The notes beneath the pieces are model-generated. The model was not told where the DNA came from. It saw nothing but the letters and a program-made list of their open reading frames with translations, and did no database searches. Both the position numbers and the translations under genes were made by a program. A stretch of 64,000 nucleotides of DNA from CAMAVH01 sp964628235 (lineage in GTDB: Bacteria; Pseudomonadota; Alphaproteobacteria; SMXQ01). Below, piece by piece: positions 1 to 8,462 of the stretch (the first letter of the stretch is position 1; each line of letters begins with the position of its first letter). The DNA is taken from the NCBI GenBank assembly GCA_964628235.1, contig CAZVLU010000007.1, positions 30,706 through 94,705 of the forward strand, given 5' to 3'.

Positions 1-577
1 TCACCAGGCGGCCGCGGCTCACCGGCAAGCCCTCGAAGCGCGCGGCGGCCAGCATGACGTAGGGCACGGCGCCGAGCAGCATGAGATGCTCGCGCTGGCC
101 GAACATCTCGCCGGGATAGACGATGGCGAGGAACAGGACGAGCGGCAGGAAGATCATCTGCTGGCTGCGCGCGGCGCCCGCCTCGACGCCGGTCAAAGCC
201 GGGAACATGCGCCAACTGACGAATACGCTCCACAGCGCCAGCGCCAGGACGCAGAGAATCAACGCCTGGGTGTCCTGCATCGACAGCAGGCGCGACAGCG
301 CCGCCGGAATCAAATTGAGCATGAAGATGAGCGGCGGATTGACGTCGATCATGTCGACATACATCCGCTCGCCGCCGAGCCAGCGGTCGGAGATCGCCAA
401 GATCACCGCGACGTCATGATTGAGCGGCGGAATGAGATAGGCGATGACCCAGGCGAGCGGCAGCAGCAAGAACGCGCCGGGCACCAGCCAGGCGAGAACG
501 CGCTCCGCAGTATTCGTGGACGAGAGGCTCGCGCGGGCCAGAGGCGACTCGCGCGGCGATAAATCTGAAGTGGTCAT
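1..577 (-). CDS. GT-C-like polytopic membrane glycosyltransferase (partial)
   Basis: The frame opens at an ATG at 577 and runs leftward off the window without a stop, so only about 192 N-terminal residues are seen. After a polar start there is a hydrophobic segment (around residues 27-48), then a segment with HDVAVILAIS, a WLGGERMYVD stretch and the NPPLIF motif. This is the layout of the first periplasmic loop of PMT/ArnT-type GT-C enzymes, which take a sugar from a polyprenyl-phosphate donor. At least three more hydrophobic stretches follow. It is divergent from the methyltransferase at 847. Family resemblance is from motif layout only; the catalytic half lies outside the window. Confidence 0.6.
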   Translation of the reverse strand, partial: MTTSDLSPRESPLARASLSSTNTAERVLAWLVPGAFLLLPLAWVIAYLIPPLNHDVAVILAISDRWLGGERMYVDMIDVNPPLIFMLNLIPAALSRLLSMQDTQALILCVLALALWSVFVSWRMFPALTGVEAGAARSQQMIFLPLVLFLAIVYPGEMFGQREHLMLLGAVPYVMLAAARFEGLPVSRGRLV

Positions 578-846
578 GGGCTTATGGGTTGTTCCTGGTC
601 ACGCCTGGCTGCACATCGTCGCTGAACGACGCTCACAACATTGTAGGCACGAAGCCGGGGCAACCCCTGCCCTACGCATTCCCATTCGTCTCAACCCCCC
701 GCTGCTTTTTGCTTTTGGACGACTTCGGGAAATGACGTATTACACCCAACGGTCGATCTCGCAAGACATTAGGCAGGCTTTACGGCGCTTTTACGGCGCC
801 CCATGGGACCCCACGATTTCGGCAATAACCCTGAAAAATCAGTAAT

Positions 847-1584
847 ATGGAACCGATCGAATATGAGCGGATGCATGCGGTCGAAGATCGCATGTGGTGG
901 TTCCGCGGCCTGCATGCCAACGCGCTGGCGGCGTGGAACGCTGCGCGCAGCGAAATGCCTGTTGTCGGCCCGACGCTCGATGCCGGCTGCGGCACCGGCG
1001 GCCTGCTGACGCGCGTCGCGGCGCAAGCCGGCGCCGACAGCGCCATCGGCCTTGACGTCGATCCGCGCGCCGCCGATCTGGCGCGGCGCAAAAGCGGCTG
1101 CGCCGTCACGCTTGGCAGCGTCAACGCGCTGCCCTTTCGCGAGAACAGCCTCGCCGTCATCTTCAGCATGGACGTGCTGTGCCATCGCGCCGTCGATCCC
1201 GCCGCAGCGCTGCGCGAAGCCGAGCGCTGCCTGATGCCGGGCGGCGTCTTGATCCTCAATCTGCCGGCTTACCCTTGGCTGCTCTCGGCCCACGATGTGC
1301 AAGTGCACAACGCGCGGCGTTTCACCCGGCCGCAAGTCCGCGGCTTGCTGCGCGCCGCCGGTTTCCCGCAGGCGCGTATCGGCTATTGGAACATGGGCCT
1401 CTTCCCGCTCATGGTGCTGCGCCGCAAGCTGCTGCCGAGCGAAGACGGCAGCGACGTGCAGCTCTATCCGGCGCCGGTCGAAGCGGCGTTTCGCGGCGTT
1501 CTCGCCATCGAGCGGGCCATCATGCGGCTCGGCATCGCTCTGCCGTTCGGCGGCTCGGTTCTCGCCATCGCAAGAAAGCCTTAA
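847..1584 (+). CDS. class I SAM-dependent methyltransferase
   Basis: A 245-residue Rossmann-fold methyltransferase. The SAM-binding motif I, LDAGCGTGG, lies at about residues 44-52, the acidic ribose-binding end of strand 2 is at GLDVDPRA, and a motif-III-like region reads ALREAERCLMPGGVLIL. No membrane segment is seen. The gene leads a plus-strand group with the GT2 gene (1670) and the small membrane gene (2703), and faces the deoxysugar operon. It may methylate a sugar nucleotide, lipid-linked sugar or glycan, but the substrate cannot be read from sequence. No convincing Shine-Dalgarno precedes the ATG. Confidence 0.85.
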   Translation: MEPIEYERMHAVEDRMWWFRGLHANALAAWNAARSEMPVVGPTLDAGCGTGGLLTRVAAQAGADSAIGLDVDPRAADLARRKSGCAVTLGSVNALPFRENSLAVIFSMDVLCHRAVDPAAALREAERCLMPGGVLILNLPAYPWLLSAHDVQVHNARRFTRPQVRGLLRAAGFPQARIGYWNMGLFPLMVLRRKLLPSEDGSDVQLYPAPVEAAFRGVLAIERAIMRLGIALPFGGSVLAIARKP

Positions 1585-1669
1585 TCCACACCGATCCTCA
1601 TCCCGTCCATTCATAGACCGGGGTTCCGCTCGACACCGTTTCCCGGCATCATGCGGCACAATATCCAAC

Positions 1670-2701
1670 ATGATTCGCAGCATCGACATGACCACCCCAT
1701 ACGATCAGACCGGCGACAAAACTGGGCGGCCTTACGCGCTCTCCATCGTCATCCCGGTCTATAACGGCGCCGCCACTATCGGCACGCTGGTCGATGCGCT
1801 CGCCGCGCTTCAAGTCGACGGCGGCCATGAGATCGTCCTGGTCAACGACGGCAGCCGCGACAATTCCGCCGAGGTTTGCCGAAAGCTCGCCGAACGGCGC
1901 GACGTGCCGGTCAGCTTCGTCGATCTCTCGCGCAATTTCGGCGAGCACAACGCGGTGATGGCCGGCTTCAACCATGTGCGCGGCGACTATGTCATCAACA
2001 TGGACGACGACCTGCAGAACCCGCCGTCCGAAGTGATCAAGCTTTACCGCTACACGCGCGACAACGGCTTCGATGCCGTCTACACGCGCTATGCGGAGAA
2101 GAAACACGAGAGCTGGCGCAACCTCGGCAGCCGCTTCGCCAATTGGGTGGCCGACAAGCTGCTCGACAAGCCCAAGGGGCTTTACCTTTCCAGCTTTCGC
2201 TGCCTGAGCGCCCAGGTCGTCGAGCATGTCATCCGCTATCAGGGGCCTTACCCTTACGTCGACGGCCTGGTGATGCAGGTGACGCAGAACATCGGCTCCG
2301 TCGAGGTCGAGCATTTCGCCCGCGTCGAAGGGCGCAGCAACTACACGATCAGCAAGCTGATCGGGCTATGGATGAACCTGTTCGTCAATTTTTCGGTGGT
2401 GCCGCTGCGCCTCAGCATCATTCTCGGCTTCGTCATGAGCGCGCTCGGCGTGATCGGCGCCGGCTGGGTCATCGTCGAAGCCTTCGGCGGCGAAACGCCG
2501 CAAGGCTGGGCGTCGCTGATGGTCGCCGTGCTGCTGCTCTCGGGCATCCAGCTCATCCTGCTCGGCGTCGTCGGCGAATATCTCGGCCGCGTGTTCCTCA
2601 CCGCCAACCGCAAGCCGCAATTCCTGGTGCGCGAGTTGATGCGGCCTGAGCAACGCGGCGAGAGCCAAGACATTCGCCCACCTGCGGCCGGAGCCCGCTG
2701 A
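1670..2701 (+). CDS. GT2 polyprenyl-phosphate glycosyltransferase (ArnC/GtrB/DPM1-like)
   Basis: A 343-residue inverting GT-A enzyme with a membrane-anchoring C-terminus. It shows the N-terminal SIVIPVYNGA, the nucleotide-binding VNDGSRDNS and the metal-binding MDDDLQNPP motif (about residue 110). Near residue 240 and after it come two long hydrophobic segments, as in ArnC and GtrB, which transfer a nucleotide-sugar to undecaprenyl phosphate on the cytoplasmic face. The frame is open from 1295 across the preceding gene, so the start is set by the ATGs at 1670 or 1688; homology begins after both. The stop is one base before the next ATG at 2703, indicating coupled expression with the SMR-like gene. 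Confidence 0.88.
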   Translation: MIRSIDMTTPYDQTGDKTGRPYALSIVIPVYNGAATIGTLVDALAALQVDGGHEIVLVNDGSRDNSAEVCRKLAERRDVPVSFVDLSRNFGEHNAVMAGFNHVRGDYVINMDDDLQNPPSEVIKLYRYTRDNGFDAVYTRYAEKKHESWRNLGSRFANWVADKLLDKPKGLYLSSFRCLSAQVVEHVIRYQGPYPYVDGLVMQVTQNIGSVEVEHFARVEGRSNYTISKLIGLWMNLFVNFSVVPLRLSIILGFVMSALGVIGAGWVIVEAFGGETPQGWASLMVAVLLLSGIQLILLGVVGEYLGRVFLTANRKPQFLVRELMRPEQRGESQDIRPPAAGAR

Positions 2702-2702
2702 C

Positions 2703-3041
2703 ATGACGATTTATTACCTGTCTCTCGCTGCCGGCATCCTGCTCGGCGTCGCGGCGCAACTGCTGCTCAAGGTCGGCGCATCTGGCGAAGGCGGTATCGT
2801 CGCGCAATTCCTCAAGCCGCAGAGCATCATCGGCCTCGCGCTCTACGGTTTCGCCGCCGTGTTCTACATGCTGGCGCTGCGGAAAATTCCCGTCTCGGTG
2901 GCCTTCCCGAGCGTGGCGCTGAGCTACGTGCTGCTCGTCGTGCTCGGCAATATTTGGCTCAAAGAGCCCCTCGGCTTAGCGCAGATCGGCGCCATCGTGC
3001 TGATCGTCGCCGGCGTGGCGCTGCTGCACCACCAAGCCTAA
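2703..3041 (+). CDS. small multidrug-resistance/EamA-type membrane protein (ArnE/F-like)
   Basis: A 112-residue protein made almost wholly of four hydrophobic helices, the size of SMR proteins and of the ArnE/ArnF subunits that flip undecaprenyl-phosphate-aminoarabinose. Helix 1 carries AAQLLLKVGA, helix 3 begins at IPVSVAFPSVAL and helix 4 ends in AGVALLHHQA. It starts one base after the GT2 stop codon. That coupling, and the GT-C gene nearby, favour a role in moving a lipid-linked sugar across the inner membrane rather than drug efflux. This role is inferred from context, since SMR sequence alone does not reveal the substrate. No partner subunit is visible. Confidence 0.8.
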   Translation: MTIYYLSLAAGILLGVAAQLLLKVGASGEGGIVAQFLKPQSIIGLALYGFAAVFYMLALRKIPVSVAFPSVALSYVLLVVLGNIWLKEPLGLAQIGAIVLIVAGVALLHHQA

Positions 3042-3047
3042 ACGGCG

Positions 3048-4202
3048 TTACGCCTTCAAGATTGCCCGCAAGGCGGACACCGTCTCCGCCACCTGCGCGT
3101 CGCTCAGCTGCGGGAACATCGGCAGGCTCAACACCTCTTCCGACGCCTTCTCGGTCGCCGGCAGCTTACCCTGCGCCAGCCAAGTGCGGCCGGCATAGGC
3201 CGGCTGCAGATGCACCGGCATGGGATAATGCACATTGGTGCCGATGCCGGCATCGCGCAGCTTGGCCTGCAGCGCGGCGCGCGCATCGCTGCGGATGACA
3301 TATTGATGGAACACATGGCCGGCGCCGGCGCGGCGCAAGGGGCGCGGGCATAGCCCGTCGAGCGCCGCGTCATAGACATCGGCGATGGCGGCGCGGCGCG
3401 CGTTCTCCTCAGCGAGATATTTCAGCTTCACCCGCAGCATGGCGGCATGCAGTTCGTCGAGCCGCGTGTTCATGCCGGAGATATCGCTGATATAGCGCTT
3501 GCGCCATCCATACTCGCGGATAGCGCGGATCTTCTCGGCCAGCACGGCGTCGTTGGTGGTGACGATGCCGCCGTCGCCGAAGGCGCCGAGATTCTTCGTC
3601 GGATACAAGCTGAAGGCGGCGGCATTGCCCCACGTGCCGACCGGCTTGCCGCCGAGCGTCGCGCCATGCGCCTGGGCACAGTCCTCGATCACGGCAATGC
3701 CGTGTTTTTTGGCGATGGCGGCAATCGCCGGCATATCGGCGATCTGGCCGTAGAGATGCACGACGATGACCGCCTTGATCTCCGGCTTTTGGCCCCCCGT
3801 TTTACTCAATGGGCCGCCCGAAATGTCGCCGGCCAGCGCCGCTTCGAGCGCCGCCGGGCTCAACGTATAGCAATCGTCGATGTCCGCGAGGATCGGCGTC
3901 GCGCCGACCAGTTCGATGGAGGCGACCGTGGCGACCGCCGTGTGCGACACGGTGACGACGCCGTCGCCCGGGCCGATGCCGAGGCCGCGCAGGATGATCT
4001 CCAGCGCGTCGGTGCCGTTGGCGACGCCGATGCCGTGGGCGGCGGATTCGAAGGCCGCGAATTCTTTTTCGAAGGCGGCGACTTCCTGGCCGAGGATGTA
4101 CCAGCCGCTGGCCAGCGCGCGCGTGACGGCGGCGTCGATCTCCGCCTGATGGGCGAGATAGCCGGCCTTGGGATCGGCCTGAAGAACGCGAATGTCAGCC
4201 AC
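3048..4202 (-). CDS. DegT/DnrJ/EryC1/StrS sugar aminotransferase
   Basis: A 384-residue fold-type I PLP enzyme that transaminates a keto-sugar nucleotide. Lys203 in SLYPTKNLGAFGDGG is the expected Schiff-base lysine, and Asp174 in VIEDCAQAHG should contact the pyridine nitrogen. NGTDALEI and the SGWYILGQEV opening are family hallmarks. The start is a GTG at 4202 with an AAGGAG Shine-Dalgarno six bases upstream; longer in-frame starts run into the preceding gene. It is the last gene of the rmlB-rmlA-SDR-aminotransferase operon, so the substrate is probably dTDP-4-keto-6-deoxyglucose or an isomer. Whether it acts at C3 or C4 cannot be told. Confidence 0.92.
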   Translation of the reverse strand: MADIRVLQADPKAGYLAHQAEIDAAVTRALASGWYILGQEVAAFEKEFAAFESAAHGIGVANGTDALEIILRGLGIGPGDGVVTVSHTAVATVASIELVGATPILADIDDCYTLSPAALEAALAGDISGGPLSKTGGQKPEIKAVIVVHLYGQIADMPAIAAIAKKHGIAVIEDCAQAHGATLGGKPVGTWGNAAAFSLYPTKNLGAFGDGGIVTTNDAVLAEKIRAIREYGWRKRYISDISGMNTRLDELHAAMLRVKLKYLAEENARRAAIADVYDAALDGLCPRPLRRAGAGHVFHQYVIRSDARAALQAKLRDAGIGTNVHYPMPVHLQPAYAGRTWLAQGKLPATEKASEEVLSLPMFPQLSDAQVAETVSALRAILKA

Positions 4203-4212
4203 GGAAAGCTCC

Positions 4213-5196
4213 TTAGATGTAACGCGCCATATTGGCGCGATAGAAGGCGATTGACCGGCGCAGGCCTTCGACGAGATCGACGCGCGGCGTCCACCCCGTT
4301 GCGGTGCGAAACGCCGTGTCGTCGGCCTCGTAATCGCCGATGTCGATGCGCTTGCGGTCAGCGGGGAATTCCTTGCGCTCAAAGCGGCCTTTGCCGTCGT
4401 TGGCGGCGATCAGCGCCTCGGCGAGCGTATCTAAACTCACTGCGCCGCCCCCGCCGAGATTGTAGGCATTGCCGACGCAGGCCGGCGCGTCGATGGCGGC
4501 GATGAAGGCGTCGGCCACGTCGTCGGCGAAGGTGAAATCGCGCTTTTGCGCGCCGCCCCACACTTCGAACGGCTGGTCTTCGAGCAGGCGGCGAATCCAG
4601 ATGCCGACGAAGGTCTGGCGCGCGTCCATCACCCGCATGCGCGGGCCGTAACAATTGGTCAGGCGCAAGGCCGTGGCGGCAAGGCCATGCACGCGCGCGT
4701 AGATCAGATGATGCTGCTCGGCGGCAAGCTTATGCACGCCGTTCACATCGGGCGGCCGCAGCGCATGTTTTTCATCGACCGGCAGATAGTCCGGCACGCC
4801 GTAGAATTGCCGCGTCGAGGCATAGACGAGGCGCGCCTTCGGATTGCGCGTCCGCGCCAATTCCAGCAAGCCGACTTGCGCCGTGACATTGGCCGCCAAA
4901 TCGCCCATCGGATCGCTCATCGAGTCCATATGGCCGGTGCGGCCGGCGAGATTGAAGATCGCGTCGGCCCGCTCGATCAACGGCGTCATCAGGGATGCGT
5001 CGCCGATGTCGCCGGTCGCCAACGTGAAACGCTGCACCAGGCCATCGAGATTGAACGGATTCGCGCCGCCTTCGGGCAGGAAGTTGTCGACCGCCGTCAC
5101 CTCGGCGCCGAGGGCAACGAGACGATGGGCCAAGTTCGCGCCGAGAAAGCCGGCGCCGCCGGTGATCAGCGCCTTGCGGCCCTGCCAGTCGCTCAA
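4213..5196 (-). CDS. extended SDR NAD-dependent epimerase/dehydratase, NGxxK variant
   Basis: A 327-residue extended short-chain dehydrogenase. The NAD-binding GGAGFLG is at residues 13-19, the acidic residue after strand 2 is in AVDNF, and the NLAGRTGH and YASTRQFYG stretches are typical. The usual catalytic YxxxK reads NGVHK (Asn152, Lys156), so the Tyr is absent. I recall related SDRs with NGINK at this place, but activity is not assured. A TTG start at 5196 overlaps the rmlA stop codon (TTGA), a coupling arrangement. It probably epimerises, reduces or dehydrates the RmlA/RmlB product before or after the downstream aminotransferase acts. Confidence 0.87.
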   Translation of the reverse strand: MSDWQGRKALITGGAGFLGANLAHRLVALGAEVTAVDNFLPEGGANPFNLDGLVQRFTLATGDIGDASLMTPLIERADAIFNLAGRTGHMDSMSDPMGDLAANVTAQVGLLELARTRNPKARLVYASTRQFYGVPDYLPVDEKHALRPPDVNGVHKLAAEQHHLIYARVHGLAATALRLTNCYGPRMRVMDARQTFVGIWIRRLLEDQPFEVWGGAQKRDFTFADDVADAFIAAIDAPACVGNAYNLGGGGAVSLDTLAEALIAANDGKGRFERKEFPADRKRIDIGDYEADDTAFRTATGWTPRVDLVEGLRRSIAFYRANMARYI

Positions 5197-6071
5197 GGCG
5201 CCAGCCCGCCCCGCAGGATCTCGCGCAGGTAGGCGCCGAGGTCGTTGTTCTTGTAGCGCTCGGCGAGCGCCGCCAGACCGTACTGGTCGATGAAGCCCAT
5301 GCGATAGGCGATCTCCTCCAGGCAGGCGATCTTCAGGCCCTGGCGCTCTTCGACCATCTGCACGAAGACGCCAGCCTCCAGCAAAGAGCCGGGCGTGCCG
5401 GCGTCGAGCCAGGCATAGCCGCGGCCCAAGCGCTCGACGCGCAAGCTGCCCTCGGCGAGATAGAGATTGTTGAGATCGGTGATCTCCAATTCGCCGCGCG
5501 GGGACGGTTTCAGGCTTTCACTGAACGGCACCACGCGCTCGTCATAGAAATAAAGGCCGGTGACCGCATAGTTCGATTTCGGATCCTTCGGCTTTTCGAC
5601 GATACGGGTCGCGCGGTTCTCGGCGTCGAATTCGACGACGCCGTAGCGCTCGGGGTCTTTCACCCAATAGGCGAAGGTGGTGGCGCCTTTTCCGCTGGCG
5701 GCGGCAGTCTTCAACGACGCGCTCAAACCGTCGCCATAGATGATGTTGTCGCCGAGCGCCAAGGCGCAGCCTTCGCCGGCGATGAAATCGCGGCCGATCA
5801 GGAAGGCTTGCGGGATGCCTTCCGGCTGCGGCTGCGCCGCGTAGGAAATCTCGACGCCCCACTGGCTGCCGTCGCCCAGCACCTTCTGGTACTGCGGCAG
5901 GTCTTCCGGCGTCGAGATCAGCAGAATCTCCCGGATGCCGGCGAGCATGAGCGTGGACAGCGGATAATAGACCATCGGCTTGTCGTAAACCGGCAAGAGC
6001 TGCTTGGAGATGGCCAAGGTGATCGGATGCAGCCGCGTGCCGCGCCCACCTGCCAGAACGATGCCCTTCAC
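5193..6071 (-). CDS. rmlA: glucose-1-phosphate thymidylyltransferase
   Basis: A 292-residue nucleotidyltransferase making dTDP-glucose from dTTP and glucose-1-phosphate, the usual length for RmlA. It begins with the signature GIVLAGGRGTRLHP followed by KQLLPVYDKPM; later LALGDNIIYG and ITDLNNLYL are classic RmlA segments. The start is a GTG at 6071 with GGGAG seven bases upstream, overlapping the rmlB stop (GTGA); a longer in-frame reading would extend into rmlB. The 3' end overlaps the TTG of the SDR gene. Second gene of the deoxysugar operon. Confidence 0.95.
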   Translation of the reverse strand: MKGIVLAGGRGTRLHPITLAISKQLLPVYDKPMVYYPLSTLMLAGIREILLISTPEDLPQYQKVLGDGSQWGVEISYAAQPQPEGIPQAFLIGRDFIAGEGCALALGDNIIYGDGLSASLKTAAASGKGATTFAYWVKDPERYGVVEFDAENRATRIVEKPKDPKSNYAVTGLYFYDERVVPFSESLKPSPRGELEITDLNNLYLAEGSLRVERLGRGYAWLDAGTPGSLLEAGVFVQMVEERQGLKIACLEEIAYRMGFIDQYGLAALAERYKNNDLGAYLREILRGGLAP

Positions 6072-7156
6072 GATGTTGCTCCCGCCGTCTTTTTGTTGTT
6101 GTCCGTTGCTAGGCCGAGCCGCTGGCCGCCGTAAGCGCCCTTGCGGATGCCTTGCCACCAGGGCCGATGATCGAGATACCAGCGCACGGTCTGTTCCAGG
6201 CCGTCGCGGAAGCTCATGCGCGGCTTCCAGCCCAGTTCGCGGTCGATGCGCGAGATGTCCATGGCGTAGCGGAAATCATGGCCCGGCCGGTCGGTCACAT
6301 AGGTGATCAGCTTGCGCCGTTCGCCGATCCCAACGTCAGGCGCGATGCGGTCGAGGATGTCGCAGATGCCTTCGACCACGGCGAGGTTGCGATGCTCCTC
6401 GCCGCCGCCGATGCCGTAACATTCGCCGACCTTGCCGCGCGTCAGCACCAGATGCAGCGCCTCGGCGTGATCGTCGACATGCAGCCAGTCGCGCACGTTG
6501 GCGCCCTTGCCATAAACCGGCAGCGGCTTGCCTTCGAGCGCGTTCAGCGTCACCAGCGGGATCAGCTTTTCGGGAAACTGCCAGGGACCGTAATTGTTGG
6601 TGCAGTTGGTCAGCAGCACCGGCAGGCCATAGGTGTGATGCCAGGCGCGCACCAGATGGTCGCTCGATGCCTTGCTCGCCGAATAGGGTGAGGACGGCGC
6701 ATAGGGCGTTTCCTCGGTGAACTTGCCCTCGTCGCCGAGCGCGCCGAACACCTCGTCGGTCGAGACGTGGTGGAAGCGGAAGGCCGCTTTGCGGTCCGCC
6801 GGCAAGGCCGACCAATAGGCGCGCGCCGCTTCGAGCAGCACATAGGTGCCGACGATGTTGGTCTGGATGAAATCGGCCGGGCCGTCGATCGAGCGGTCGA
6901 CATGGGTTTCCGCCGCCAGATGGATGATGGCGTCAGGCTGATGTTTGGCCAAGATCGCCTGCACGGCGACGCCGTCAACGATGTCGGCCTTCTCATGGAT
7001 ATGGCGGTTATGGCCGAACGCCTCTTCCAGCGCATCAGGGCTGGCGGCGTAAGTCAGCTTGTCGAGATTGACGATGACGGCGTCGGTGCGGCGCAACAGA
7101 TGGCGCACCAAAGCCGAACCGATGAAGCCGAAGCCTCCGGTGACGAGGATTTTCAT
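6068..7156 (-). CDS. rmlB: dTDP-glucose 4,6-dehydratase
   Basis: A 362-residue NAD-dependent dehydratase converting dTDP-glucose to dTDP-4-keto-6-deoxyglucose. The cofactor loop is GGFGFIG at residues 7-13, the catalytic triad STDE lies around residues 132-135, and the YSASK motif is Tyr158 to Lys162. THVDRSIDGP and NCTNNYGPWQFPEKLIP are RmlB signatures. It is the first gene of the minus-strand operon and is followed with a four-base overlap by rmlA. No rmlC or rmlD is in the window, so the keto intermediate is probably diverted to an amino sugar rather than rhamnose, unless those genes lie elsewhere. Confidence 0.96.
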   Translation of the reverse strand: MKILVTGGFGFIGSALVRHLLRRTDAVIVNLDKLTYAASPDALEEAFGHNRHIHEKADIVDGVAVQAILAKHQPDAIIHLAAETHVDRSIDGPADFIQTNIVGTYVLLEAARAYWSALPADRKAAFRFHHVSTDEVFGALGDEGKFTEETPYAPSSPYSASKASSDHLVRAWHHTYGLPVLLTNCTNNYGPWQFPEKLIPLVTLNALEGKPLPVYGKGANVRDWLHVDDHAEALHLVLTRGKVGECYGIGGGEEHRNLAVVEGICDILDRIAPDVGIGERRKLITYVTDRPGHDFRYAMDISRIDRELGWKPRMSFRDGLEQTVRWYLDHRPWWQGIRKGAYGGQRLGLATDNNKKTAGATS

Positions 7157-7300
7157 AAGCGAAAGGCCTGAAAAGCGGGTCGGTTGCGCATGGCGCCAGA
7201 CGCTAAGGTATCGGTCGGATCAGTGCAAGTCGCTGAAACTTCAGGATTCATGCGGGCCTCCCCAGCCGGCAAGATACGATCCTGCCGACTTTGGAGGAGG

Positions 7301-7344
7301 ATTGCGGCGAGACGAGGACGCTGTTGCCCCAGTCGCGCCGCAAT
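7301..7344 (-). terminator. inverted repeat after nrdB
   Basis: A perfect nine-base inverted repeat (ATTGCGGCG at 7301-7309 with CGCCGCAAT at 7336-7344) lies about 20 bases past the nrdB stop. There is no T run, so it is a weak or Rho-assisted terminator, or an mRNA 3' stabiliser. Confidence 0.4.
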
Positions 7345-7364
7345 CGCTTGCCGCAACAGGCCGC

Positions 7365-8462
7365 TTACGGGTGGCTGGCCGCGCCCAGTTTGACCTTGTC
7401 GAACATCGCCCAGACGCCGGCCTCGCCGTCCCAACTGCCCTTGCTGGCGGCCTTGGAATATTCCGTGGCGCGCTGCTCGAAAAAATTGGCATGTTCGACG
7501 CCGTTCAAGATTTCGCTGAGCCAAGGCAGCGGATGGCCCTTGATCTGCTGGTAGCCGCTCGCCCCTTCGGTGAAATAGCCGAACACCGGCGTGAGCTTGA
7601 GCTGTGTCAAACGCCAGTCGGCGACATAGCGCACATAGGACTGGATGTCCTGCGGCGTCATGCCCTCGACGGCGCCGAGGCTGAAGGCGAGATCGATGAA
7701 TTTCTCCTCCAGCCCGACCATGGTCTTGGCGACATCGATGATGTCGTCGCGCACCGCCTTGGTGACGGCGCCGGTCTCGCGGTTCCAGGTGTGGAACAGC
7801 TTGATGATGCCTTCGCAATGCAGGCTTTCGTCGCGCACCGACCAACTGACGATCTGGCCCATGCCGTTCATCTTGTTGTGGCGTGGGAAGTTCAGCAGCA
7901 TGGCGAAGCTGGCGAACAGCGCCATGCCTTCGGTGAAAGCGCCGAACATGGCGAGCGTGCGCGCCACATCCGACACCGTGCCGGTGCCGAAGCTGTGCAT
8001 GTAGTCGGCCTTGGCGCGCAGTTCGGCGTAATCGCGGAACGCCTCGAACTCCGACTGCGGCATGCCGAGCGTTTTGAGCAGCAGGGCGTAGGCGTCGATA
8101 TGCACCGTCTCCATGTTGGAGAAGGCGGCCATCATCATCTGCACTTCGAGCGGCTGGAAGATCGGGATGTAGCGCTTCAGATAATTGTCGCCGACTTCGA
8201 CGTCCGACTGGGTGAAGAAGCGGAAAATCTGCGTCAGCAGGGCGCGCTCGGAATCCGTCACGCGATCCGACGTCCAATCCTTGATGTCGGAGCCGAGCGG
8301 CACTTCCTCGCCCATCCAATGGGTCTGCTGCTGGCGCTTCCAGCAATCATAGGCCCACGGGTAGCGGTCGACGTTGTAGGTGCCGGTGGCGGTGAGCAGG
8401 CCGACCTTGCCGGTCCCGATTAACGTACGCGGATCGATAGATGAGAGATCGATCACTGACAT
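7365..8462 (-). CDS. nrdB: class Ia ribonucleoside-diphosphate reductase, beta subunit
   Basis: A 365-residue ferritin-fold radical subunit. The expected di-metal ligands are visible: Asp87 in TQSDVEV, Glu118 and His121 in METVHIDAY, a Glu in the FTEGMALF helix, and Glu/His in RDESLH. Tyr125, four residues after His121, matches the radical tyrosine of class Ia R2. The protein keeps the NrdA radical generator supplied and works in the cytoplasm with the gene upstream. The ATG at 8462 is chosen because GAGGAG lies eight bases upstream; a GTG at 8471 is also in frame. It overlaps the nrdA stop by 10 bases, so the two are coupled. Confidence 0.93.
   Translation of the reverse strand: MSVIDLSSIDPRTLIGTGKVGLLTATGTYNVDRYPWAYDCWKRQQQTHWMGEEVPLGSDIKDWTSDRVTDSERALLTQIFRFFTQSDVEVGDNYLKRYIPIFQPLEVQMMMAAFSNMETVHIDAYALLLKTLGMPQSEFEAFRDYAELRAKADYMHSFGTGTVSDVARTLAMFGAFTEGMALFASFAMLLNFPRHNKMNGMGQIVSWSVRDESLHCEGIIKLFHTWNRETGAVTKAVRDDIIDVAKTMVGLEEKFIDLAFSLGAVEGMTPQDIQSYVRYVADWRLTQLKLTPVFGYFTEGASGYQQIKGHPLPWLSEILNGVEHANFFEQRATEYSKAASKGSWDGEAGVWAMFDKVKLGAASHP

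Noticed and set aside
6061..6080. Longer start for rmlA upstream of 6071
   Set aside because: Earlier in-frame starts lie inside rmlB; GTG 6071 has a good ribosome site and matches the family N-terminus.
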